A DNA stretch of 54,525 nucleotides from Bacteroidota bacterium. GTDB lineage: Bacteria > Bacteroidota > Bacteroidia > Chitinophagales > Saprospiraceae. Shown here one piece after another: positions 1 through 9,876 of this stretch. The notes beneath the pieces were generated by a model. That model made no database searches, had not been told where the DNA came from, and worked only from the letters and a program-made list of their open reading frames with translations. Every line of letters begins with the position of its first letter. The first letter of the stretch is position 1. Location: the NCBI GenBank assembly GCA_024743405.1, contig JANSWP010000049.1:1-54525 (forward strand). Reading direction: 5' to 3'. The position numbers and the translations under genes are program-made.

Positions 1-93
1 GCTATCAGTTAGCAACCAGGCAAGTTGAACGATGTGGTCTTTTTGGGCATTAAGACCCGTTGTTTCAGTATCTAGAAAGAGGTATTTTTCCAT
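1..93 (-). CDS. DEDDh-family 3'-5' exonuclease, N-terminal fragment (cut by window edge)
   Basis: Reading the minus strand from the ATG at 91-93 gives 31 codons that run off the window edge. They begin MEKYLFLDTETTGLNA, where DTETTG is the exo I motif (catalytic D8 and E10) of DnaQ/RNase T-type DEDDh exonucleases. Such proteins remove nucleotides from 3' ends in DNA proofreading, repair or RNA trimming; the missing C-terminus means the subfamily cannot be told. The ATG is the natural start because the exo I strand normally lies within the first ten residues. The gene is separated from the defence block by about 440 bases and is probably ordinary chromosomal sequence at the island edge. Confidence 0.8.
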   Translation of the reverse strand, partial: MEKYLFLDTETTGLNAQKDHIVQLAWLLTDS

Positions 94-330
94 GAAAATG
101 TGTTTTGGAATACATCTCTAAGATACGGAATTAATGGTAAATAAATTATTATTCAATGTAAAAATTTTACGATTTAATAAGGGCTCAGAATCTTATTATA
201 ATAGACTTGAGTAATCTGAAATTCGAGTTTTAAGTTGGGTTTTATTAATCAGGTAAGATTATTTTAGGACTTGAAAAGTCAAATACGCTGAACTGAAACC
301 AAAGTCTAATTCAAAAAGAAAAGGTAGGTT

Positions 331-415
331 TGTGAATTGCCTGTTACGTGATCCGCATGACAGGTGGTGTGAGAGGGCTGAGGTGGCTAATTCTGGTCAC
401 CTTTCCCTACTCTAT
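331..415 (+). other. Orphan group II intron 3' end (domain V/VI-like)
   Basis: Plus-strand sequence resembles the 3' end of Bacteroidota group II introns. A domain-V-like hairpin pairs CCTGT (340-344) with ACAGG (359-363) and carries GATCCG in its loop side; it is followed by GGTGGTGTGAGAGGG, then a domain-VI-like hairpin (AGGTG at 380 with CACCT at 398) with an unpaired A, ending CCCTACTCTATT. No reverse transcriptase or other intron domain lies upstream, so this is a remnant or a trans-mobilised end. The catalytic triad position is not the usual AGC, so activity is doubtful. The rest of 94-444 is AT-rich without a convincing gene; a GTAAAAATTTTAC palindrome sits near 158. Confidence 0.5.
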
Positions 416-444
416 TGTATGTCCGTGCTTTTTCTTCTTAAGTG

Positions 445-525
445 CGTTGGGGCAACCATACTCTTTGGCAGGTTTTGGCTTGTGTGTCTTCTTCCAGCGA
501 CTTGCCAATGTGTATGGATGCAACG
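445..525. repeat. attC-like imperfect palindrome, copy 1
   Basis: An 81-base imperfect palindrome with ends CGTTG (445-449) and CAACG (521-525). Inner arms pair too: CCATAC near 455 with GTATGG near 512, and TTTGGCAG near 464 with CTTGCCAA near 501. The loop contains TTGGCTTGTGTGTCTTC. It begins 8 bases after the stop codon of the minus-strand STAND gene. A related hairpin lies directly after the next gene upstream, hsdR. This gene-plus-3'-palindrome layout is like integron cassettes with attC sites, but no integron integrase is seen in the window. Confidence 0.55.
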
Positions 526-532
526 GGTTGGT

Positions 533-3500
533 CTATTCTCCATATTCGATTTTTTTCTGGAACACTTGACGATCTTTGAAAGGATGGGTGTCAAAGAATT
601 CGGCTCTCCGTTCATTAGTCTTGAAAGACACTTGTCTTTCTCCCCATATGGTCCAAACAAGTTTCATTTTATTATCCTTTAAATATTTATCCAATAAATC
701 TTTTCTGAGATACACAAGTGAATGATTGTTCTTGTATTCTTGATGGTAATGAATATTGACTGAAGCTATTTCACCGTCTTTGCTCAGCAAGTCAAAAGTT
801 TGAGGTTGGTCAATTAACTCTAAATGTTTGACAATCTCTTTGGAAACAACGGTGACATGCCCAGCTTGGTTAACAGTAGAATGATGACCTTCCCAATTGT
901 ATTCCATTACTGGCATTAACGTTTCGAATTTCTTCATTTCTGATATTTCTATTTCGATCTCATCTGGAAAATCTTTTTTCCTTTCAAATCCTTCCTCGTT
1001 TCTGTCTAAAAATATTGATGGATAATATTCAGGATCACCTTGCTTTACTTTCTTTTTCCTTTTTGTAACCTCAAATTCTAATTCAGTATAGTTATCGTCA
1101 GTAGCATCATCAAATAGGTATAATTCACCTGCGTAGGAATAATAATTCTTATGCTTTTCAGGTAACCAGCGTCCACCAAGATGTTGTTTCTTTAATAGAT
1201 GAATTAGTTTATCATAGTCTTCCTCTTTAATTAAAAAGCTACGAATAAATGTAAATCGTTCTCTTTCCGCAGGCATATCTTCCTGTACAATAAAGCCGTC
1301 TAAGCAAATCCATTCGCCTTCTCGTCCTATTAAATTCGTTCGTTTTAGATATTCTTCAAGATGAGGCATTCCACCTTTTTCATACCACTCTTCTAGTGGC
1401 GTGTCTCTATCACCTAATAAATCATGAGTTACGAAGACCTCATTTTTTGGTTTTTCTGGAAAACTAAGGTCAATATCCGCATCTGAAATTCTAAACCTGT
1501 CCCAATCTTTGTCTAAAAGACCCAAATCATCTCTCAATCCAGCATTTTCAAAAAATGCAATCCAAGAGTACTTTTTGCCGTAACGTTCAACTTTTACTCT
1601 TTCGGTATGCCCTGAGTAGTAATTATCATTACCAAGTGAGGTTTCAGCCTCTTTAAATATTTCCTCACTCCAGCCCAGGTCATGAATCCTCCAATAAATT
1701 TGTTTTCTTACTTTAATCTTTTCAGGTGGGTTTGCATAGGAGCCTCCATCTTTAACGATACGACCAATTGTGTAATTACTGAAGTCCATGTGAATTGGTC
1801 CAGAGTAGCTATACTCTTCATCTTCGTAATCAAATTCACCTAAACCTCTAATTCCTCCGAATGAATAAGGTGGTCTTATTTCTTGTATTTCATCTGCTGA
1901 CAATAATGTGGGATGGTGAATTAAGCAAATTTCTATCGTTCTTCTTGCATAATCTCGAGCTAAAATTTGAGTGGTTGAAAATGGGGCATCATTTCTGAAC
2001 ATAAAATCATATAATGATTTTCCAATTTCTGGAAGAATTTCTTGTCTAAACTTATCCGAAGTTATGGAGTTGTGACTTCCCATTACAACCCCATATAAAC
2101 ATGCTAAACTACGTTCCCATACATAAGGATCATTAATTTGCAATGATTCAAAAACTAGCTTTGAAAATGAGGAAGGAAATTTCCTCCCATAATAATAAAG
2201 AGCTCTTGTGGACTTATCACGGAGGTTACGGTTTGTGCTCGTAAGAAACCATAGGATGAATTTTGCTAAAAGATGTTGTTTCCTAATTAAAATCTCCGGT
2301 TCGCTATTATTGAATTTACATTGTTGCTCAAACTCTTCAATGAATTCTTCTAAATCATTGGCTCGTTTTCTAATGTACTCTGTCCAACTTAGGTCTCTTT
2401 CATTCATTTCTAAAGAGGCAAGAAGCTGAAAAATAAATTCAGCGTTTAGTGGGTGATTAGTATCACTGACAGTTTTAAAGAAAAGATCAAGTAGTGGTTT
2501 ATGATTTTTAGTTGAACGGTTGAAGAGTGACCTTACTAATTCTCGGTCAGTATCTTTAACAAATTGAGCTGGTAATCCGAATAATGCAGTTATTGACTGA
2601 CTAAAACAGTAATTTGAAAATGAAATACGTTCTTTAAATTGTTTCTTAACAAACTTTGGCAGCTTTTCAAAAAAAGACCTTTTGGTAAATTGTAACTTCC
2701 AATTGGTTTCAAGCAATTCGTGCATTGCAACACTCTTCAACTGTGGCAATAACATGCACAATGCATATAGTACATCTTCATACAAAGGATGCTGACCTTT
2801 CTCTTGTATTATCTTGTTAATGAATTTGATGCTTGTAAAATACTTTAATTGGTTAGTACGCTCTATTAATCTAACACCAATTAGGAATCCAGCGAGCATA
2901 TCGTAGGTAAAGCTGACAAATTCAATTTCCTCTCTAATATCGCGGGTCATAACCAATCCTTCATTGATTAGTATATCCGCTTTTGAGTTATCCTTATCGT
3001 ACTCTTTATCACCATCAATTAAGGTGTAGAACTTATCTATAGGAATTTCGCGTAGATCATTCTCCCATAAAAACTCTGACAGAACTGATAGGCTGTTATT
3101 AATGAAAGGTTCATTAGCCCTTAAAAGGTGGTTGCTATTTGTTACCCTGCGATTAACTTGGTCTAGATATTCTTTAAAAACATCATAGGTAGACTCCTCC
3201 TCAATATTGACTTCTACAATCTCTCCACTTTTCCAATTCGGATTTTTAATTTCGCAGAATATCTTTAGAAAAATTGGTTCTCGGAATTTTTCTAATCGAG
3301 CGAAAAATAGGTCTGCTTTAATCAGGTATTTGTTGAAATATTTGTTGACTGCCTCATGAATAGTTTCATAGTCGTCAAATCCATCCAAATAGTGAAAGTT
3401 ACCATTCGAATCAGCCCAAACTCTATCCTTGTAGGAGTTACGGCAGGTGGTAATGAGCACTAAATTTTCGCATTCTTTAATTTTAGTTTCAAAACTGCTA

Positions 3501-4876
3501 AGGTGGTTTTTCCACATAGGGGAAAAGTATCGACTTTCTATAGTTTCATTAAGCCCATCAATTATTATTGGAATTTTATTCTTGACTATCGAGCCATAAA
3601 CATTGAGAGCCTTAAGGAATTCATCTGTCGTGAATTTATTCTCAACATCAAGGATTTTTTTTATCGCCTCAGAAATAGACTTTTCTCCTGAAAACTTGTC
3701 ACCTGTAAGAAAAATAGCTGGTTCATTCTGCTGTATTCTCTTGAATGCTATGTCACACGAAAGATGAGTTTTTCCTTTACCTGCGTCTGAGATAAAGTGA
3801 ATTGTTTTTTGAGAATTGTGGTAGTAATTTCTGAAGAAACGTTCATAAATTTCACCAAATTCAGATATGAGATAGGAAATTGAAGATGCATCCCTTGATG
3901 CTCTTGACTTTTCTTCAAAGATTGAATAATCAATCTTATTAAAGTATTTGAAAAAGTCCTTTCTCAGTTCTTCTATTTGAAAAGAAGAAAGTTCTATTTC
4001 TTTAAATTCAATGAAACAATTCTTGATAGAATCGAGCTTTTCAAATACTGATGAAATATGCTTTTGAAAATCTTGACAAACGATAACGTAACTATCTCTA
4101 AGACTATCTTCTTTTCTAGAGATCATCTTTTCGTCACGAAAATCGACTATAGCAGATTTTATTTTATTGGCTTTCTCGAGAAGCTCCTTTTTTAGACCTT
4201 CTAAGTGTTTCAAATAATCCGTACTTAGAAGAGAGAAGTCAATGACTGTTTGAGTGTATTGATCAATACTATGAAGATCTGGATCGTATTTATCCTTTAC
4301 CTTCTGGTAGTTTTCATCAAATCTCCGTTTAAACCATTCGTTATTGAACTCGAGTTCACCAAAAAAGAAACTTCTTATACCAATATGTTTTGTACTATTC
4401 AGAAAAGTTAAGAAGTTCGATTCGCCCCAGAGTTCAAGGTTAACGGTTCTACCAGCATGTATTTTGCTTGGAAGTTCATTATCAAACCAGTATTGCTCTC
4501 CTTTTTGCTGCTTTCCAGTTTTAGTTATACTGTTAGCAGTTAAGTCAGTTTTTATACATAGAGTCCATTTTGTCAGATTAGGATGATTTCTACAAGCTGT
4601 TTCTAAGGAGCTTGCTATTTGGTTCTTTCTTTTACCATCATTTAATCTACCGGTACCACCAAAAAATTTACATTGCCAACCCCAAGTTTCCCCATTATTG
4701 TGTTTCAAGTAGAATTCAACGCCTCCATCACCACCACTACCATCGATAGGAGTGAATTTTCCAAGATGATCATATTCTTTTAATGCAATTTGATAACAAA
4801 TATGTTCAAAGCACTGAGTTACTTTCCCATCATAAGGTTTGAGCTTGCTAAAATCTATGTTTTCAATTCCTGTCAT
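533..4876 (-). CDS. Avs-like antiphage STAND NTPase with N-terminal PD-(D/E)XK nuclease
   Basis: A 1447-residue protein. Residues 1-120 look like a restriction-endonuclease-fold nuclease: D50 and E54 in GDGGVEFY and Q68-x-K70 in WGWQCKFF. About 200-310 is helical/coiled coil. A STAND/NACHT-type P-loop follows: Walker A FISDAGKGKTH at 361-371 and Walker B IPIIIDGLNET at 435-445. The remaining 900 residues are a long helical, probably repeat-based sensor and contain no obvious second enzyme. The plan fits AVAST (Avs) proteins, which bind a conserved phage protein, oligomerise and cut DNA. I infer this role; the target is unknown. The gene follows hsdR1 on the same strand after a 169-base gap that contains a hairpin, so it looks like an inserted cassette and not a core RM gene. 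Confidence 0.75.
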   Translation of the reverse strand: MTGIENIDFSKLKPYDGKVTQCFEHICYQIALKEYDHLGKFTPIDGSGGDGGVEFYLKHNNGETWGWQCKFFGGTGRLNDGKRKNQIASSLETACRNHPNLTKWTLCIKTDLTANSITKTGKQQKGEQYWFDNELPSKIHAGRTVNLELWGESNFLTFLNSTKHIGIRSFFFGELEFNNEWFKRRFDENYQKVKDKYDPDLHSIDQYTQTVIDFSLLSTDYLKHLEGLKKELLEKANKIKSAIVDFRDEKMISRKEDSLRDSYVIVCQDFQKHISSVFEKLDSIKNCFIEFKEIELSSFQIEELRKDFFKYFNKIDYSIFEEKSRASRDASSISYLISEFGEIYERFFRNYYHNSQKTIHFISDAGKGKTHLSCDIAFKRIQQNEPAIFLTGDKFSGEKSISEAIKKILDVENKFTTDEFLKALNVYGSIVKNKIPIIIDGLNETIESRYFSPMWKNHLSSFETKIKECENLVLITTCRNSYKDRVWADSNGNFHYLDGFDDYETIHEAVNKYFNKYLIKADLFFARLEKFREPIFLKIFCEIKNPNWKSGEIVEVNIEEESTYDVFKEYLDQVNRRVTNSNHLLRANEPFINNSLSVLSEFLWENDLREIPIDKFYTLIDGDKEYDKDNSKADILINEGLVMTRDIREEIEFVSFTYDMLAGFLIGVRLIERTNQLKYFTSIKFINKIIQEKGQHPLYEDVLYALCMLLPQLKSVAMHELLETNWKLQFTKRSFFEKLPKFVKKQFKERISFSNYCFSQSITALFGLPAQFVKDTDRELVRSLFNRSTKNHKPLLDLFFKTVSDTNHPLNAEFIFQLLASLEMNERDLSWTEYIRKRANDLEEFIEEFEQQCKFNNSEPEILIRKQHLLAKFILWFLTSTNRNLRDKSTRALYYYGRKFPSSFSKLVFESLQINDPYVWERSLACLYGVVMGSHNSITSDKFRQEILPEIGKSLYDFMFRNDAPFSTTQILARDYARRTIEICLIHHPTLLSADEIQEIRPPYSFGGIRGLGEFDYEDEEYSYSGPIHMDFSNYTIGRIVKDGGSYANPPEKIKVRKQIYWRIHDLGWSEEIFKEAETSLGNDNYYSGHTERVKVERYGKKYSWIAFFENAGLRDDLGLLDKDWDRFRISDADIDLSFPEKPKNEVFVTHDLLGDRDTPLEEWYEKGGMPHLEEYLKRTNLIGREGEWICLDGFIVQEDMPAERERFTFIRSFLIKEEDYDKLIHLLKKQHLGGRWLPEKHKNYYSYAGELYLFDDATDDNYTELEFEVTKRKKKVKQGDPEYYPSIFLDRNEEGFERKKDFPDEIEIEISEMKKFETLMPVMEYNWEGHHSTVNQAGHVTVVSKEIVKHLELIDQPQTFDLLSKDGEIASVNIHYHQEYKNNHSLVYLRKDLLDKYLKDNKMKLVWTIWGERQVSFKTNERRAEFFDTHPFKDRQVFQKKIEYGE

Positions 4877-4887
4877 TTATTTCATTG

Positions 4888-4975
4888 TGCATTGGCAAAG
4901 AATAGCTCTTTTGGTTTTTCAGCGTTTGCCTGTGTGTCTGCAAAAACCAAATTTGCTATTTGTGCTGTCGTTTTT
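4888..4975. repeat. attC-like imperfect palindrome, copy 2
   Basis: Between the hsdR1 stop and the STAND gene start. Perfect arms TTTGGTTTTT (4910-4919) and AAAAACCAAA (4942-4951), extended by AGAATAGC (about 4899) against GCTATTTGT (about 4955). The loop CAGCGTTTGCCTGTGTGTCT resembles the loop of copy 1 (both contain TGTGTGTCT preceded by TTGSC). The STAND gene is therefore flanked by two members of one hairpin family. The start codon at 4876 follows the palindrome with only a short AATGAAATAA leader. Confidence 0.5.
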
Positions 4976-5045
4976 TCAGCATGGCAGACAAGTTTTGACC
5001 CTTTAAGGGACTTAGACATGTATATGGTTGCTATAGGCTGATTCA

Positions 5046-8000
5046 TTATTTCGTCTGTCCTATATTTGGATTATCAATCATTCGTTTCATGGTGTCAAAA
5101 AATGCTTGATAGAAAGAATCGTCTTTCGCCGTTAGTTTGTATAATTCCAACTCTTGTCTTCGTTGTTGATTGAGCACCTCTTTTAGCATGACATTTAGTG
5201 CCAAATCTCTTGTATGGCTGTCTGGATTATTGAAATACTTTTCTTGAATATCTGGGTGGTCTAATAATTTTTTAGACACTTGTATGAACTTCACTCGCTG
5301 ATCTTCTGGTGTAGCATCCCAACCATGAAACCAGCGTTCATTAAAGGTTTTGATGATTTCATCCAAAAGGTCTTTGTCTTCCTCACTTCCATGAGCACCT
5401 CTTGGATTTGGGTTTTGTGGGTCTAGTTCTGTCAATGAATCATCCAACCCAATCGTGTAATTCAGTTTTGTCCGTTCTAATCCATAAGTAGATAAATCGA
5501 CTGACTCTAATAATTCGTCAATTAATTCATCTTCTTTGGTCTTTACTATTAGTTTGGGAATCAAGAATTTTAAGAACCAAAATAACTTCTCCCAATCCAG
5601 TACCTCATAAGGCATAATGGAGGCCATTTGACCGTAGATTTTAACGAATTGTTTTGCCTTTATTTTGAAGTCTGCTTTTTCGTCATCTTCCAGTTCTAAT
5701 TCCTGATTAAAGCGATCGGCTGCTACATCAATGATTGGACTTAGTTGTTGTGCATCAACCCCTTCAAAGTACTTCTCTACAAAAGACTCAACTTCAGACC
5801 ATTCGTATACCGCTACATCGTCCAAGGTGCCTTTTATTTCATGCAGAACATTAATGTCTGTTGCGCCACCGAGTGATGTAGCGGTGTAAAATGGATCAAA
5901 AGAAGCTTTAATGTCCTCTACTTGGTTGAAAAAATCCAAGATGAATAGATCTTCTGTTTTCTTACCCAATTTATCGGCAGAACGATTCAATCTGCTCAAA
6001 GCTTGGACAGCCATTACCCCTTGCAGCTTCTTATCTATGTACATCGTAGATAATTTGGGTTGGTCAAAACCAGTGAGGTATTTATTGGCCACAACCAAAA
6101 GTCGGTACTCGTCAGAATCAAATTTGTCGCGAGTATCTTTTTCAGAAAAACCGTTTAAATCTCCTTCTGAGTATTCAATTCCATCCACTGTTTTTTTTCC
6201 AGAAAATGCGATGGCAATTTTAAAGGGATTGCCTTTTTCTTCTATAATGCGCTTGATGGCTAAATAGTAACGGATGGCAGAAACGATATTTTGTGTAACG
6301 ACCATTCCTTTGGCTTTACCTTTCAGTTTTTTTGTATTGAACACTTTGCTAAAAAAGTGCTCTGCCATTATTTCTGCCTTGGTGGCTATGGTACGCTTAT
6401 CGCGCTCTACATAAGCACGTAGTTTTTTCTGCGCTTTTTTAGAGTCAAATAATGGATTGTCCTGAATAGACTTTTCTATTTCGTAATAGCTTTTGTAGGT
6501 GGTGTAATTCGCCAGTACATCCAGAATAAATCCTTCTTCAATGGCTTGTTTCATAGAATACAAGTGGAACGGTTTAAAAGAACCATCTTCTTGCTGTGTG
6601 CCAAAACGTTCTAATGTAGCATTTTTAGGTGTGGCAGTAAAGGCAAGGTAAGAGGCATTGCCCTTCATCTTTCGGGCTTGCATGGCTTTCAAAATTTTGT
6701 CTTGTGCATCTTCCTCTTCTTCGTCACTTTGGCTCATACCCATCGCCTGATTCATTTTGCCTGCTGCGGTTCCGCTTTGTGAACTATGTGCTTCATCTAT
6801 CACCACTGCAAAGCGTTTGTCGCTTAAATCTGATATGCCATCTACAATAAATGGAAACTTCTGAATGGTGGTAATGATGATCTTTTTGCCTTGCTCTAAA
6901 CTATTTTTTAAGTCTTTAGATGAAAATGCAGGTGCTACAATATTTTTTACCTGTGAAAATTCCTTGATGTTCTCCCGAAGCTGTTTGTCTAACAACCTTC
7001 TGTCGGTTACAACTATTACAGAATCAAACAATGGATTTTGAATGCCTTTTGAACCGGGCAGTCCTTCCCGTTCCGGATAGGTTTCTATCAATTGATAACT
7101 TGCCCATGTTATGGAGTTGGATTTTCCTGAACCAGCAGAGTGTTGTATCAAATAGGTATGTCCCACACCTTTTTTAGACGCATGACCAAGTATTTTACGC
7201 ACTACATCCATTTGATGGTAACGCGGAAAGAATAAGGTGCGCTTGCTTAATGCGTCTTTGGCTTTGCCATCGAAGCGAACAAAATGCTGAATGATATTGG
7301 CTAAACTTTCTCTGGTAAAGACTTCTTCCCAAAGATAACTTGATTTATGCCCGAATGGATTAGGAGGATTGCCTTTGCCGTTGTTGTGACCTTTATTAAA
7401 GGGCAAGAAAAACGATTTACTTCCTGCCAATTTGGTACACATGTACACTTCATCTGTATCTACCGAAAAGTGCACAATACAACGTCCAAAGTTCAGTAAA
7501 GGCTGGCGAATATCTCTATCGTATTTGTATTGCTTAATGCCGTGTACTTTGGCATTTTGCCCTGTCCATTGGTTTTTGAGTTCCAAAGTAGCAATAGGCA
7601 AACCGTTGACAAATACCACCATGTCAATTTCTTCTCGGGTATTTTCTAAATTATAACGTACCTGGCGCGTAACGCTGAACTCGTTTTTATCAAAATTGTC
7701 TTTTACTGTTTGGCTGCTACTTGCCATCGGTAATTGATACAGCAAAGTGAACTGCGCATCTTCTACTTCTAAACCTTTACGAAGTAAACGTAGGATGCCA
7801 TATTTCTTGACCATACGGTCGTATCTTTGCAATATTTTGAGTTTCCAGTCGGCTGAGCGTTGTAGTTTTTCTAGTTCTTCCTTTTGAGTTGCTTCTAAAA
7901 AGTGCCAAAAACGAGTTTCGTCTATGGCGTATTTGGCATTAAAATCATTGGCAGTTCCGATGTAATAGCCATTGCCCGAACGATACAGGGCTTGGGGTTC

Positions 8001-8102
8001 TTGTACCGTGTTTTCAGCTGCTTTGATGTCTTCTAAGCTAGTACCTGTTAAGGCTTTTTCTATGGCAGCTTCTAGGGCCTGTTCGTTGGTTTTGCTAGGC
8101 AT
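5046..8102 (-). CDS. hsdR: Type I restriction enzyme, HsdR motor/nuclease subunit (system 1)
   Basis: A 1018-residue type I R subunit, which with HsdM and HsdS translocates unmodified DNA and cleaves it. The N-terminal nuclease domain has D160 (EEIDMVVFVNG) and E174-x-K176 (TLELK), the usual D...ExK triad. The SF2 motor shows Walker A SAGSGKSN at 322-329, DEAH at 436-439 (VVIDEAHS), motif III FTATP, and motif VI QALSRLNR. The C-terminal 250 residues are the helical domain that contacts HsdM. Its start overlaps the stop of the preceding DUF262/HNH gene by 8 bases, so translation is probably coupled within the hsdM-hsdS-...-hsdR operon. Full length for the family; looks functional. Confidence 0.96.
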   Translation of the reverse strand: MPSKTNEQALEAAIEKALTGTSLEDIKAAENTVQEPQALYRSGNGYYIGTANDFNAKYAIDETRFWHFLEATQKEELEKLQRSADWKLKILQRYDRMVKKYGILRLLRKGLEVEDAQFTLLYQLPMASSSQTVKDNFDKNEFSVTRQVRYNLENTREEIDMVVFVNGLPIATLELKNQWTGQNAKVHGIKQYKYDRDIRQPLLNFGRCIVHFSVDTDEVYMCTKLAGSKSFFLPFNKGHNNGKGNPPNPFGHKSSYLWEEVFTRESLANIIQHFVRFDGKAKDALSKRTLFFPRYHQMDVVRKILGHASKKGVGHTYLIQHSAGSGKSNSITWASYQLIETYPEREGLPGSKGIQNPLFDSVIVVTDRRLLDKQLRENIKEFSQVKNIVAPAFSSKDLKNSLEQGKKIIITTIQKFPFIVDGISDLSDKRFAVVIDEAHSSQSGTAAGKMNQAMGMSQSDEEEEDAQDKILKAMQARKMKGNASYLAFTATPKNATLERFGTQQEDGSFKPFHLYSMKQAIEEGFILDVLANYTTYKSYYEIEKSIQDNPLFDSKKAQKKLRAYVERDKRTIATKAEIMAEHFFSKVFNTKKLKGKAKGMVVTQNIVSAIRYYLAIKRIIEEKGNPFKIAIAFSGKKTVDGIEYSEGDLNGFSEKDTRDKFDSDEYRLLVVANKYLTGFDQPKLSTMYIDKKLQGVMAVQALSRLNRSADKLGKKTEDLFILDFFNQVEDIKASFDPFYTATSLGGATDINVLHEIKGTLDDVAVYEWSEVESFVEKYFEGVDAQQLSPIIDVAADRFNQELELEDDEKADFKIKAKQFVKIYGQMASIMPYEVLDWEKLFWFLKFLIPKLIVKTKEDELIDELLESVDLSTYGLERTKLNYTIGLDDSLTELDPQNPNPRGAHGSEEDKDLLDEIIKTFNERWFHGWDATPEDQRVKFIQVSKKLLDHPDIQEKYFNNPDSHTRDLALNVMLKEVLNQQRRQELELYKLTAKDDSFYQAFFDTMKRMIDNPNIGQTK

Positions 8103-9876
8103 GGTTATCGGTATGTTTTATTTTTTCCAAATTTTCTTTTGTGTCCTTATCTTCAAAAGATGCAATGAGAATATCAATCATGTCATTATGATGTTTTTTA
8201 ACCTCAGCTTCATTCCACGTTTTAGATTCAAAAATCTTTAGCAATTTCAAACTCTCTATACTCCCCCCTACACTGCCATTAACAAAAGATGTTATATGAG
8301 CTTTCTTGACTTCGTAAGACTCGTTTTTTAAGCTAGAGTTTTGACCCGCAGAAATCATGGATAGATTCCCAAATTTATGGAGTATATCGTCATTTAGTTT
8401 TATAGTACTTTCACTTTTTGGGGTTTGAGGAGCGACATGCTCAATAGAGCGATTAGGACGAAATATATATTGATTAGCTATTTTCTTCTTTGCTTCATCT
8501 TTAAAGAATTCTTCTCTCCTTTCCCACAAATAGTAATCTAAACGCCAAAACCAATACCTGTTGATTGAACCATAGTTTAAACGAATATCTCCCTTGTGCC
8601 TTTCATTATCCCATGTTTTTTGAAAGTTTAAAAACTCAAAATCCTTTAATTTATCATTTATAAAAACTTCGTGAAACTTCTTCATTAATGGTATTAACCA
8701 AATGTTATAAGCAGTGCTTACGTAAAGCATGGACTGATAATGAATCAATGCTTGTTTTGGCTGGTCTGTATTATCAGAATAATTTAAAGTATAGGTGGTT
8801 GTTCTGCCATCAAGGCTGGTGGTTCTTATGATGCAGTAATCAAACAGTAAGCGATATATCAATAAATTGTCAAAAAAGGGTTTAATTTTCTCTTGTTGCT
8901 TTTCTAATTGTTCAAAAGTGCTTAAAAGTTTATTTTTATCAAACCCTATGGACACATCCTCGCCCAAAGTTATGTCAAGTACTATTAGTAAAAATTCCTG
9001 AAAATCTAATAGGGCACCTTCCTCTCTATTTCTAGCATTGTCTTTAGGCTTCTCCTTTGTGGCTTTAATAGCTCTAATTTTAAGTTCACTTTTTTGAGGG
9101 TCTGTTGTGGCATCCTCTAAAGCTTTATGTGGCTCCTCAAAAGTTTCAAAAATCCGTTTGATATAACGGTCTTTTATTTCATCTTCTTTTTGTCGAACTA
9201 AACACTTATCCATTTGAGAGACAGCATTCCAAATTTTGGTACACCGGTCAAAATCTTCTTCTTTTAGTTTTTTTAGCAATTGAACTTTTAATATTTCGTG
9301 ATTTTCCAAACCCTTTCCTGCCTCATTCATAGCCTCAAAATAACGGTTCAACTCAATGGATGAATAGTCTTGGGGTAGCTCTGATATAAAAAAAGTAGTT
9401 TGTTCTTTAATGTACTTTGTGTAGCCTTCCAAATTTTTCTCTTCAACTTCTTTTTTTAAAAAAGATTGAATAGTAACAATGGCCATATCCATTTTTACAT
9501 TAATATAGTCTTTGGTTTCTACATTCTCAGCTTTTGCCTTTAAGTATGCTTCATCCTTCTTTCGAGCAAAAAAGGTGAGTCTTAATTCATTAGATAGTTG
9601 TAAAAAATCTTCCCACTCTAATACAACCCCCAACAGCATGAGAACGGTAAACCTTTGTTGACCATCGACAAGAGAGAACTTGTTTTGAGTTTTGTCTTTA
9701 AACACGGTCAATACACCAATATAATAGGGGTTTTCTTTATTATCTAAAAAACTATTATATAGGTCTTGCATGAGCTGTACTACTTGCTTTTCCTCCCATT
9801 CAAACAAGCGTTGATAGAGTGGTATGGTAAATTTATTTCCACCAATATTTGCTGGTGTGAATCTATTTACTCCCAT
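8095..9876 (-). CDS. DUF262/DUF1524 (GmrSD-like) nuclease inside RM system 1
   Basis: The frame opens at 9921 but I take the ATG at 9876 (MGVNRFTPANIGG), which gives 593 residues and only a 14-base overlap with the preceding gene. DUF262 at the N-terminus has the ParB-like motif VDGQQRFTVLML (DGQQR at about 71-75), which in GmrSD and SspE proteins binds and hydrolyses a nucleotide. Near the C-terminus IEHVAPQ and KFGNLSMIS form the HNH-like DUF1524 nuclease signature. Relatives cut modified or foreign DNA. Here the gene sits between a second DUF262 gene and hsdR in a type I RM operon, so it may be an add-on effector that acts on DNA escaping methylation-based discrimination. That function is inference. 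Confidence 0.85.
   Translation of the reverse strand: MGVNRFTPANIGGNKFTIPLYQRLFEWEEKQVVQLMQDLYNSFLDNKENPYYIGVLTVFKDKTQNKFSLVDGQQRFTVLMLLGVVLEWEDFLQLSNELRLTFFARKKDEAYLKAKAENVETKDYINVKMDMAIVTIQSFLKKEVEEKNLEGYTKYIKEQTTFFISELPQDYSSIELNRYFEAMNEAGKGLENHEILKVQLLKKLKEEDFDRCTKIWNAVSQMDKCLVRQKEDEIKDRYIKRIFETFEEPHKALEDATTDPQKSELKIRAIKATKEKPKDNARNREEGALLDFQEFLLIVLDITLGEDVSIGFDKNKLLSTFEQLEKQQEKIKPFFDNLLIYRLLFDYCIIRTTSLDGRTTTYTLNYSDNTDQPKQALIHYQSMLYVSTAYNIWLIPLMKKFHEVFINDKLKDFEFLNFQKTWDNERHKGDIRLNYGSINRYWFWRLDYYLWERREEFFKDEAKKKIANQYIFRPNRSIEHVAPQTPKSESTIKLNDDILHKFGNLSMISAGQNSSLKNESYEVKKAHITSFVNGSVGGSIESLKLLKIFESKTWNEAEVKKHHNDMIDILIASFEDKDTKENLEKIKHTDNHA

Noticed and set aside
332-682. 116-codon plus-strand frame
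   Set aside because: It spans the intron-like fragment, a palindrome and the antisense of the STAND gene; cysteine- and leucine-rich shadow with no family signature.
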